Shown here in pieces: positions 1 through 5,300 of a stretch of 5,606 nt of DNA. Origin of the DNA: Microthrixaceae bacterium (GTDB taxonomy: Bacteria > Actinomycetota > Acidimicrobiia > Acidimicrobiales > Acidimicrobilacustridaceae); the NCBI GenBank assembly GCA_023264915.1, contig JAHFUU010000063.1, positions 3,289 to 8,894 of the forward strand, read 5' to 3'. The notes under the pieces were generated by a model that did no database searches, was not told where the DNA came from, and saw only the letters and a program-made list of their open reading frames with translations. Positions within the stretch are counted from its first letter, which is position 1. Each line of letters begins with the position of its first letter. The position numbers and the translations under genes were made by a program.

Positions 1-32
1 AACCCAAGCAGGCCAACGACGCTACCGACCCC

Positions 33-59
33 ATCGACAGCATCGACCAGATCGACCAC
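33..59. repeat. Three 9-bp near-identical tandem units
   Basis: Units ATCGACAGC, ATCGACCAG and ATCGACCAC follow one another. On the plus strand they read as Ile-Asp-X triplets, on the minus strand as Val-Asp-X triplets. Both strands therefore give protein-like low-complexity sequence, which is why this edge cannot be assigned to a strand with confidence. Confidence 0.5.
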
Positions 60-672
60 GCGGAGCTGTGGGACTTGACCGATCCCACTGACCATCGCGA
101 CTCGGTCGACCAGACCGAGAAGCCCCGACTCGCGGCCCGTGCGACAGGGCCACGTGGCAGATGCCGGCGCAGCCGACCAGCGGCACCGGGCAGATGGCGC
201 AACGCCCTCCCGGTCCGCCTCGCGCCAAAGGACACCGATCTCAACGCGAGCATCGAAGCGAGCTGGGCTGGAGTTGCCTCGCCGAGGGAGGATCCGCTTC
301 CCGACACAGTTCCAGCACTGCCGGCAGGGCCGCTCTTGGGCTTCATCATGTTGATCACCTGGCTTGTCGAGATGCGCCTCACCGGTGCCCGCCGAACCAA
401 AGGAATCCGGCGCCCGGGCTGGCCAAACCGTACCGCCAACGGAGCTTCGCCCCGAGCCCGACGGGTCTTGTCCCTGGCCGGGGAGGCTGCATGCCTCGCG
501 CTCTCGCGGTGCCCAAGGGTGCTCGGAGCTGGTTCGAGATGGCACACTTCCCGCCGAGCACGCTTCCCACGGCCAGCCCCGAGGATGCGCCCCGGGTGGA
601 CGCTGGGCCGCTGTCTGCCACCGTCGATCATGCTCGGCCAGAGGCCGACTCGCGATTCGGCGACCTCAGTCG

Positions 673-691
673 AGGGCCCCCTGACAGCCCT
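673..691 (-). terminator. Weak hairpin 3' of the SelD-like gene
   Basis: AGGGC and GCCCT (arms 673-677 and 687-691, 9-nt loop) begin 25 nt past the stop codon of the SelD-like gene in its direction of transcription. There is no T tract, so at best this is a weak or Rho-assisted stop. A 5-bp stem is easily met by chance at this GC content. Confidence 0.15.
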
Positions 692-716
692 GGGCCGGCC
701 TCGTCCCGGCTGCCCT

Positions 717-1796
717 TCAACAGATCTGCACCATCGCTTCGACTGCATAGCCCTGGTCGTCGGTGCCGACCTCGCGCACGGTACCGATCGGTCGGAAACC
801 GGCCTCGACCAGGTCGGCCACATCGTCGGCATCGACCGCAGCCAACAGGCCGCCAGATGTCTGAGGGTCGAACGCAAGTGCCTCCATCGCCGGCCCGGAA
901 CCAGGATCGACGGCCACGAAGGGTTCGAGCATGTTGCGATTCAGAACGGTGCCAGGAGCAACCACACCGCTGGAGGCGAGCTGCTTCGCACCGCGATAGC
1001 AGGGAACCATCGTCGAGTCGATGACCAGACAGGTGCCCGATCGCTCAGCGATGTTGTGTGCGTGACCCGCCAGACCGCGTGAGCTTACGGTGGTGACTGC
1101 GTGGCAGGACCCCCCCAGCCCCGACAGTCGCCGGGCGGCGAGGAGGTTCAGCTCACGCATGCTGGCCACCGTGCGCTCACGCTGTTCATCGGAGCCACCC
1201 GTGAGCAGCACGCCAGTTCCGAGCGGCTTGGAGAGCACGAGGACATCCCCGACCGACGCGCCGGCGTGGCCCATGAGGTGCTCGCCCCGGAGGACACCCT
1301 GTACCGACAGTCCGAACACCAGCGCGTGGCCGCTGACCGCATCACCGCCGGCAAGAACACCGCCCGCTGCCGCGACGACCTCAGCCGCAGAGGACTGGAT
1401 CTCCTCGACGGTCGCCCTCTCAAGGCCCTTCGGGAGCGTTCCGGCGGGCGACGCGACCACGACGTCTGCTCCCGCTGCCAGCACAGCGCTGCACGCGTGC
1501 GAGGCGACTATCGCGCCGAAGTCCCCGGGCGAGTCCACCATCGGTGCCAGCAGCGCAGTTGTCGAGACCAGCACCCTCCCTGGTCCGATCTTCGCCGCGA
1601 CCACGTCGTCGAGCCGCCCTCCGGCAATCAACGCCCCCGGAGCCTCGGGGCCAGCAGAGGTCCCATCCCCGGAAGCGGTGAGCCCCGGCCAGGCAGGGCT
1701 GGCATCCCATCTCTGCGCAGCTGGCGGGTCGGCAGCGTACGCGCTCAGGGGTACCGGGCCGAGGGTCGCGGGTGGCACATCCGGCAGCACAGCCAT
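717..1796 (-). CDS. SelD-like protein (selenophosphate synthetase fold) lacking catalytic residues
   Basis: The 359-residue product aligns over residues 60-358 with selenophosphate synthetase (SelD), which makes selenophosphate from selenide and ATP. Retained: DD at 63-64 (E. coli RDDAAV), SPGDFG at 89-94 (NPFDFG), the GG...VFGLSVQG stretch at 150-167, KPLGTGVL at 190-197, RGLAGH at 240-245 (GFGLLGH) and the family signature DPQTSGGLL at 310-318. Missing: the N-terminal Gly-rich Cys/Sec-x-x-Lys site; Ala81 stands where STTD has its Asp (E. coli D68), His100 for N87, Ala104 for D91 and Thr236 for D227. E. coli numbers are from memory. The first 55 residues are Pro/Ala-rich and match nothing I know. 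The frame is intact for normal SelD length and its third positions are GC-rich, so it looks like an expressed pseudo-enzyme rather than a fresh pseudogene. Function is unknown: a partner or regulator of a true SelD, or a repurposed PurM/ThiL/HypE-type fold. ATG 1796 is the only ATG at the front. An AGGGGG lies about 16 nt upstream, too far for a normal ribosome site; a leaderless start fits better. Confidence 0.85.
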   Translation of the reverse strand: MAVLPDVPPATLGPVPLSAYAADPPAAQRWDASPAWPGLTASGDGTSAGPEAPGALIAGGRLDDVVAAKIGPGRVLVSTTALLAPMVDSPGDFGAIVASHACSAVLAAGADVVVASPAGTLPKGLERATVEEIQSSAAEVVAAAGGVLAGGDAVSGHALVFGLSVQGVLRGEHLMGHAGASVGDVLVLSKPLGTGVLLTGGSDEQRERTVASMRELNLLAARRLSGLGGSCHAVTTVSSRGLAGHAHNIAERSGTCLVIDSTMVPCYRGAKQLASSGVVAPGTVLNRNMLEPFVAVDPGSGPAMEALAFDPQTSGGLLAAVDADDVADLVEAGFRPIGTVREVGTDDQGYAVEAMVQIC

Positions 1797-1802
1797 CGAA
1801 CA

Positions 1803-1808
1803 ACGATA
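1803..1808 (-). promoter_or_regulatory. Candidate -10 box for leaderless SelD-like mRNA
   Basis: TATCGT (TAnnnT type) is followed by six bases and then the ATG at 1796, the spacing expected when transcription starts on the A of the start codon. No convincing -35 is seen. The hairpin CCCC-GAA-GGGG (1813-1823) lies just upstream and would tie up the only Shine-Dalgarno-like sequence if a longer transcript were made. Confidence 0.35.
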
Positions 1809-1843
1809 TTTCCCCCTTCGGGGCCGATCGCGGACACCCGAGG

Positions 1844-1894
1844 GGCTGTCCTGAGCAGCGGGCTGTCCTGAGCAGCGGGCTGTCCTGAGCAGCG
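1844..1894. repeat. Three perfect 17-bp tandem repeats
   Basis: GGCTGTCCTGAGCAGCG occurs three times without a mismatch (1844-1860, 1861-1877, 1878-1894), about 48-98 bp upstream of the SelD-like start codon. Each unit carries the partial palindrome GCTG...CAGC. The unit is not a multiple of three, which argues against a coding repeat. It could be a variable-number repeat or a set of protein-binding sites. Confidence 0.9.
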
Positions 1895-1947
1895 CTGGCC
1901 AGCATCGAGGCTGGAAGGCGCCCGAGCGCCGCCGATCCCATCCCGAT

Positions 1948-1964
1948 CACATGGCTCGTCGGGC
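1948..1964 (+). repeat. 17-bp dispersed direct repeat, copy 1
   Basis: CACATGGCTCGTCGGGC matches positions 2076-2092 (CACATGGCTCCTCGGGC) with one mismatch. The two copies lie 128 bp apart in the same intergenic region. The second copy overlaps a hairpin. Meaning unknown. Confidence 0.6.
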
Positions 1965-2071
1965 AGGGGGCCAGGCCCCGCCAGCCATCTGGCAGACACG
2001 ACTTGCGCGGCGTCGTTGCCACCGCTCCCTCATGGTTAGATGGCCTGAACCGCGGGCCGGGAGTGCTCAGC

Positions 2072-2085
2072 GAGCCACATGGCTC
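2072..2085 (-). terminator. Possible terminator hairpin after the substrate-binding protein gene
   Basis: The perfect inverted repeat GAGCC-atgt-GGCTC begins 25 nt past the stop codon at 2111 in the direction of transcription. No T run follows, so intrinsic termination would be weak. The position fits a 3'-end hairpin; the sequence alone does not prove it. Confidence 0.25.
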
Positions 2086-2092
2086 CTCGGGC
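2076..2092 (+). repeat. 17-bp dispersed direct repeat, copy 2
   Basis: Second copy of the sequence at 1948-1964 (one mismatch, G to C at the eleventh base). Its left part is shared with the GAGCC-ACAT-GGCTC hairpin. Confidence 0.6.
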
Positions 2093-2110
2093 TGGCGCGA
2101 CGCGGCGTGA

Positions 2111-3811
2111 TCAGCTGGCTAACCAGGCGTAGGTGAGCCGGTGCACTCCAGCCTGAACTGGAAGCGACTGGGTCACCCCGTCGGGGAGCAGCCCGTTCAG
2201 AACGTCACGCACCCTGGTGTCGGTCGCTATCGACCAGCGGACGTGGTGAAGCCACACGTAGGGGACCTCGTCGGCGAGGACCTTCGCGACGTCCACGTAG
2301 GCGGCCTTGCGATCTGCGAGCTCTGGGCTGCCACGACCCTTGGTCAACGCCGCGTCGAGCTGTTCGCTCTTGATGCGAGCGAAGTTGAGCCCGATGGTCC
2401 CCTTCGGCGCCGCGTTGGCACCCAGCCACCAGTGGGTCTCGCCATCGGGGTCAGGAGCTGAGAACTGCCTGAAGTACACCGCCTGGTAGTTGGCCGTGAC
2501 AGCATTGAGGATGATCTTGGTCTGCTCTCCGGTCTCGAGCGTGACCTCGAAGCCTGCCTGCTGCCACAGCTGCTGGAGCGCCTGGGTCACCTTGGCAACA
2601 TCGGGCGACGGGGTGCTCGACAGGGTGAACTTGGGCGCGGCTCCGCCGTTCTCTGCCTTCCAGGTGTCCACGAGCGCGCGCGCCTTGGACAGGTCGAACT
2701 TCGGGTAGTTGGGATCCGCGTACCAATCGCCGTTCTTGTTGAACGGGCTGTCTGCCCTCTGGTCCTCGGGAGCACCCGTGATCGCTTCGATGACGCTCAG
2801 ATCAGTCGCGTACGCGAGGGCTTGGCGCAGCCTCTTGTCACTCAGCGGAGGCTCCTGCACGTTGATCATCGCGAAGGACTCCTCGTCCTCGCCACCACCC
2901 TCGAAGAACTGGATCTTGCCCTGGTTGGCCGCAGTGCGGAGGGTCTCGACCTTGTCGTAGTAGTCAGAGTGGATGACGTTGACATCGCCGGCCAGAAGCG
3001 ACTGGATCCGGCTCTGGACATCTGGGAGGGGCTTGAAGGTGACCTTGTCGAGGTATGGAAGCTTGTTGCCCGCCTTGTCGGTCTGCCAGTAGTCGGTGTT
3101 CTTGGTTCCGATCCAGTGGCTGTCGCGGATGTACTCAGAGAACTTGAAGGGTCCCGTTCCGATCGGCTTCAGAGAGCCTTCGGGGTTCTTCGCCGCGGAC
3201 TTGTCTATCTGCTCGGGAGCGATCATCATCCCGCCCTGCCCTGTCAGCAGTGCCGGGAAGGCCACCCAGGGCTGGCTCATCTTGATCTTCAGGGTCAGCG
3301 TGTCCACGATCTCGGTGGACTCGATCGGGCGCGCCGCAGGGCCTGTCAGAACCGACGACTTGATGGCATCGGTGAACTTCTTGCCAGCAGCGGCATCAAC
3401 CGGCTGGCCATTGTGGAACTTGATGTTGGGCCGGCTCTTGATGATCCACTCGGTGTAGTCGGGGTTGTGGTTGAACGACTCTGCGAGATAGGGCTGGGGC
3501 TGCTTGTTGATGTCAAAGGCCGCTATCGGGTCGGTGAACGCGTTGGCGATCATGAGGCCCGAGATGGCCCACCGGTTGGTGGTCGGGTCGAAGCCGTCGG
3601 TCTCGGCCTCGATGCCGTATATGAGCGAGCCTCCGGGCTTGGGGCCGCCACTGCTCGCAATCGAGACCGTCACCTGTCCCGCCGCGTTCGTGGTCGCCGT
3701 GGACTGATCTGACCCCGAGTCCTTGGCACAGCTGACGGACAGCATCGCAAGAAGCGATGCAGCTGCACCGGTCATCACGGCCTTCACCCAACCCGCGTGT
3801 GTCTTCGGCAT
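2111..3811 (-). CDS. ABC-transporter substrate-binding lipoprotein, family 5 (peptide/nickel type)
   Basis: The 566-residue product is a typical family 5 extracellular solute-binding protein (DppA/OppA/NikA class), which delivers peptides or other small solutes to an ABC importer. Residues 1-28 form a lipoprotein signal: Lys-10, a hydrophobic stretch, then LSVSC with Cys28 as the likely lipid-anchored residue; Ser at -3 is less usual but allowed. A Ser/Thr/Gly-rich linker follows to about residue 60. Family landmarks are YLAESF (108-113), IKFHNGQPV (130-138), PIGTGPFKF (216-224), NTDYW (238-242), LPYLDKVTF (251-259) and LSDKRLRQALAYATD (323-337). The length is normal for the family. ATG 3811 is chosen because AGGGGG lies four bases upstream and the signal peptide begins properly there; an in-frame start at 3871 would add 20 residues unlike a signal. 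No permease or ATPase gene is in the window, so it is either an orphan or has its partners elsewhere. The ligand cannot be read from the sequence. Confidence 0.93.
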   Translation of the reverse strand: MPKTHAGWVKAVMTGAAASLLAMLSVSCAKDSGSDQSTATTNAAGQVTVSIASSGGPKPGGSLIYGIEAETDGFDPTTNRWAISGLMIANAFTDPIAAFDINKQPQPYLAESFNHNPDYTEWIIKSRPNIKFHNGQPVDAAAGKKFTDAIKSSVLTGPAARPIESTEIVDTLTLKIKMSQPWVAFPALLTGQGGMMIAPEQIDKSAAKNPEGSLKPIGTGPFKFSEYIRDSHWIGTKNTDYWQTDKAGNKLPYLDKVTFKPLPDVQSRIQSLLAGDVNVIHSDYYDKVETLRTAANQGKIQFFEGGGEDEESFAMINVQEPPLSDKRLRQALAYATDLSVIEAITGAPEDQRADSPFNKNGDWYADPNYPKFDLSKARALVDTWKAENGGAAPKFTLSSTPSPDVAKVTQALQQLWQQAGFEVTLETGEQTKIILNAVTANYQAVYFRQFSAPDPDGETHWWLGANAAPKGTIGLNFARIKSEQLDAALTKGRGSPELADRKAAYVDVAKVLADEVPYVWLHHVRWSIATDTRVRDVLNGLLPDGVTQSLPVQAGVHRLTYAWLAS

Positions 3812-3815
3812 CGAT

Positions 3816-3821
3816 CCCCCT
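3816..3821 (-). promoter_or_regulatory. Ribosome binding site fixing the substrate-binding protein start
   Basis: AGGGGG is separated from the ATG at 3811 by ATCG. It decides in favour of this start over the upstream in-frame ATG at 3871. Confidence 0.6.
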
Positions 3822-3878
3822 AGGTGCCCGGGGCAGGTCGCACCAAGCACAACATGGTCGTTCGTTCGCAACTCATCT

Positions 3879-3908
3879 GGTATAGGGCTGCTGGACCAAA
3901 CTAGTCAC
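3879..3908 (-). promoter_or_regulatory. Candidate promoter of the substrate-binding protein gene
   Basis: On the minus strand GTGACT (3908-3903) and TATACC (3884-3879) are 18 bp apart, each matching four of six bases of the sigma-70 boxes. They lie in the AT-richest part of the 191-bp divergent intergenic region. Transcription would start near 3872, giving a leader of about 60 nt. The minus-strand ATG at 3871 would then fall at the very 5' end of the message. Confidence 0.3.
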
Positions 3909-4002
3909 TACGCTAAGAATCTAGAGCCTCCGCGCAGCCGAGTTGGTTCACCCCCGAGGTCTGCTTCCCAGCGGTCGGTTGTCCCCCTGAGCTCCTAGAA
4001 CA

Positions 4003-4467
4003 GTGCACATCCACCAGTACCAGGCCACCGTCACCTGGCGGGGCTCCACCAGCGACGGCTATGAGGGCTATGACCGGTCACATGTCGCGCGCGCTGGCGA
4101 TGCTTCCCTCGAGCTCAGGCTGAGCAGCGACCCAGCGTTCCGAGGTGACCCGGGACTTCTCAATCCCGAGCAGCTCGTCGTGCTGGCTGTTGCATCGTGC
4201 CAGCTCCTGTCCTTCCTCGCGGTCGCGGCGCGGGCCCACATCGACGTCCTGGAGTACGAGGACACGGCCGTGGGCGAGATGCCAGAGCGGCCACGGCCTA
4301 TGTCTGTCGAGCGAATCGTCCTCCGGCCCCGGATCATCGTGCGGGGTCCGGCCACAGCGCAGAAGGTGTTGCGGCTCGTCGACCTGGCCCATGCCGAGTG
4401 CTACATCGCCAACAGCTTGCGCACCGAGATCCAGATCTACCCGCAGGTCATGGTGCGCGAAGGCTGA
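4003..4467 (+). CDS. OsmC-family protein, probable thiol-dependent peroxidase
   Basis: The 154-residue product matches the OsmC/Ohr family, which reduces organic or other hydroperoxides in the cytoplasm through a pair of cysteines. Landmarks in order: the N-terminal strand MHIHQYQATVTW, DPAFRGDP at 43-50 with Arg47, NPEQL at 54-58 with Glu56, the first redox cysteine in ASCQLLSFL (Cys66), LRPRIIV at 107-113, and the second in AHAECYIANS (Cys133). The Arg, Glu and both Cys positions are those used for catalysis in the family, so activity is likely. The SDPAFRGDP and CYIANS forms are typical of the general OsmC subgroup rather than Ohr. The GTG at 4003 is the only plausible start: an in-frame TGA lies 15 bases upstream and the product begins where the family does. 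No clear ribosome binding site precedes it. It is divergent from the substrate-binding protein gene (191 bp between starts). Regulation is not visible. Confidence 0.9.
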   Translation: MHIHQYQATVTWRGSTSDGYEGYDRSHVARAGDASLELRLSSDPAFRGDPGLLNPEQLVVLAVASCQLLSFLAVAARAHIDVLEYEDTAVGEMPERPRPMSVERIVLRPRIIVRGPATAQKVLRLVDLAHAECYIANSLRTEIQIYPQVMVREG

Positions 4468-4556
4468 GACTGCCCGGCGAGCCCGATGCAACGCTGTGAT
4501 GTCGAGACCACGAGAGCTGAAGCGAGGGGTTCTCGGAGGTGTGCTGTGTGTGAACG

Positions 4557-4570
4557 GAGAGATAACTCTC
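4557..4570. promoter_or_regulatory. Inverted repeat, possible operator
   Basis: GAGAG-ATAA-CTCTC is a perfect 5-bp inverted repeat with an AT centre, ten bases before the CATAAT at 4580. It lies in the 240-bp gap between the OsmC gene and the small hypothetical gene. It could be an operator or chance. Confidence 0.25.
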
Positions 4571-4579
4571 GATGTGGGG

Positions 4580-4585
4580 CATAAT
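4580..4585 (+). promoter_or_regulatory. Candidate -10 box for the small hypothetical gene
   Basis: CATAAT matches five of six bases of TATAAT. No matching -35 is found 16-18 bp upstream; that position holds the GAGAG/CTCTC inverted repeat. A start near 4592 would give a leader of about 116 nt to the ATG at 4708. Confidence 0.25.
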
Positions 4586-4694
4586 CGGGCCTTCCCGGCG
4601 GACCAGATCGGTGGCAACATCGCAAAGGCTCACCCATGAGTTCCTCGAGTCATGACGATCGTGACACCAACACGACAACCAGCACGAGCGGTCG

Positions 4695-4700
4695 GGAGGA
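4695..4700 (+). promoter_or_regulatory. Strong ribosome binding site deciding the start at 4708
   Basis: GGAGGA, with seven bases to the ATG at 4708, is the best Shine-Dalgarno sequence in the window. It favours this start over the in-frame ATG at 4636, which has only AAAGG upstream. Confidence 0.6.
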
Positions 4701-4707
4701 AGAGCCG

Positions 4708-4974
4708 ATGACCGCGGCCGGTGCCGCGACCGAATCCGACTTGTCTGCGCCTGTCCTCACAGGCGCCGATCGCGCAGCACCACTCAGCCCTGGCACCCGT
4801 GTAGAGGTCCGCTCCAGCTTCGACCGGCGATGGAGCGGCGGGTTTGAGGTCGTGGAGGCCAGCGGCGACGGCTACCGGCTGCTGCGCCTGTCAGACCACA
4901 CCCAGCTGCCGGGTACGTTCAAGCGTGACGACATCCGCCGCGAACGGCGACGCTCGGGTCACTGGTGGTACTGA
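4708..4974 (+). CDS. Small conserved-looking hypothetical protein with basic WWY tail
   Basis: The 88-residue product has a loose Ala/Thr-rich N-terminus (1-26) and a compact segment from 27 to 88. That segment opens with SPGTRVEVRSSFD, continues RRWSGGFEVVE, GYRLLRLSD and LPGTFKRDDIRRERRR, and ends SGHWWY. The alternating beta-type stretches, conserved-looking aromatic residues and basic tail suggest a small beta-barrel of SH3 or Tudor type that could bind nucleic acid or protein; this is inference. I associate such small proteins with Actinobacteria but know no function for them. No signal peptide or membrane segment is present. Starting at ATG 4636 would add 24 Ser/Thr/Asp/Glu-rich residues; the strong ribosome site before 4708 makes the shorter form more likely. 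It converges on the GYD-domain gene, with 17 bp between stop codons. Confidence 0.75.
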   Translation: MTAAGAATESDLSAPVLTGADRAAPLSPGTRVEVRSSFDRRWSGGFEVVEASGDGYRLLRLSDHTQLPGTFKRDDIRRERRRSGHWWY

Positions 4975-4981
4975 ACCAGTG
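4960..4981. terminator. Hairpin shared by two convergent genes
   Basis: CACTGGT (4960-4966) and ACCAGTG (4975-4981) form a perfect 7-bp stem with an 8-nt loop. The stem starts inside the last codons of the small hypothetical gene and its loop contains that gene's stop. It lies 11 bp beyond the stop of the GYD gene on the other strand. A two-way terminator is plausible, but neither side has a T run. Confidence 0.4.
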
Positions 4982-4991
4982 CGAGCACCGA

Positions 4992-5294
4992 TCAGCGATC
5001 GTCCTGGCCAGCCTCGAGCGTAGCTATGAAGTCGTCCACCTCGATGGCGATCATCGTGCGCGTCTTGAGGGTTCCCCTCGCTGTCAGCTCGGTCGCGATG
5101 CGAGCCATGGTCAGCTCGTCAGGTGCTTCGATGATGTTGAGGAAGTCCCACTGACCCAGCAGGGCGTACTGGTGTACGACCCGGGCTCCCATCGACTCGA
5201 CCTGGGCGTTGACCGCCTTGATGCGGGCTGGGTTCTCCCTGAGGGTGGCTGAGCCGTCCGGGCCCAGCGTCGACAACATCACGAACTTGGGCAT
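4992..5294 (-). CDS. GYD-domain protein
   Basis: The 100-residue product matches the small GYD family (ferredoxin-like, dimeric alpha-beta barrel type), widespread in bacteria and of unknown function. It opens MPKFVMLSTLGPDG, continues ENPARIKAVNAQVESMGARV (20-39), then YALLGQWDFLNIIEAPD (43-59), and ends its core with RTMIAIEVDDF (69-79). The motif that names the family, Gly-x-Tyr-Asp, is Gly47-Gln-Trp-Asp50 here, a conservative aromatic change. The length is normal. Two starts are possible: GTG 5300 (two more residues) and ATG 5294. There is no Shine-Dalgarno sequence. A TAnnnT box six bases before the ATG suggests a leaderless message starting at 5294. The gene is single, convergent with the small hypothetical gene, and its upstream side abuts the 53-bp repeat. 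Confidence 0.85.
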   Translation of the reverse strand: MPKFVMLSTLGPDGSATLRENPARIKAVNAQVESMGARVVHQYALLGQWDFLNIIEAPDELTMARIATELTARGTLKTRTMIAIEVDDFIATLEAGQDDR

Positions 5295-5300
5295 GCTCAC

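Larger units (their letters stand above)
1..716. other. Stretch without a supportable gene
   Basis: I see no recognisable gene here. One plus-strand frame (third base onward) is open from the window edge and reads an Asp/Ile-rich segment (PIDSIDQIDHAELWDL) with about 80% G/C at third positions over its first 45 codons. It then drifts into Arg/Pro/Ala-rich sequence and stays open to 1082, deep inside the gene on the other strand, so it cannot be an intact gene as it stands. On the minus strand an ATG at 95-93 opens a frame (MVSGIGQVPQLRVVDLVDAV) running off the left edge; its third-position G/C is lower (about 65%) and no ribosome binding site precedes it. Either could be the edge of a neighbouring gene, and the rest may be gene remains or plain spacer. 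I saw no tRNA; in particular no tRNA-Sec, although a selD homologue lies next door. Confidence 0.4.
1797..2110. other. Intergenic region with tandem repeats and compact hairpins
   Basis: These 314 bp separate the substrate-binding protein gene from the SelD-like gene, both on the minus strand. No credible gene is present. It holds the 17-bp tandem repeat and several compact perfect hairpins: GGCGC-CCGA-GCGCC (1917-1930), GGGGC-CAG-GCCCC (1967-1979), GCCAG-CCAT-CTGGC (1980-1993), GAGCC-ACAT-GGCTC (2072-2085) and CCCC-TTC-GGGG (1813-1823). The gap length argues against tight co-transcription of the two genes. Confidence 0.6.

Noticed and set aside
75..1082. Long open frame on the plus strand
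   Set aside because: Its last third is antisense to the conserved core of the SelD-like gene; the Arg/Pro-rich product resembles no protein. Open antisense frames are common at this GC content.
1090..1871. Two long plus-strand frames opposite the SelD-like gene
   Set aside because: Low-complexity Ser/Pro/Arg products mirrored from the opposite strand; no domain or ribosome site.
1420..2022. Minus-strand frame of 200 codons overlapping the SelD-like start
   Set aside because: It overlaps the true gene in another frame, has a Cys/Arg-rich product without motifs, and crosses the tandem repeat.
1..2110. tRNA-Sec or SECIS element near the selD homologue
   Set aside because: No CTTCAAA-type anticodon arm or T-arm in proper context on either strand. 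The GGTTCGAGA near 530 has no pairing stem. The TGA at 717-719 ends the protein at the family's normal C-terminus, so it is not a selenocysteine codon.
1951..2136. Small plus-strand frame in the intergenic region
   Set aside because: Arg-rich product without motif, running across hairpins and into the 3' end of the lipoprotein gene.
2822..3712. 296-codon plus-strand frame opposite the lipoprotein gene
   Set aside because: It is a mirror of a conserved gene; no domain is recognisable.
4078..4620. 180-codon minus-strand frame across the OsmC gene
   Set aside because: It is antisense to conserved OsmC motifs and has no ribosome site.
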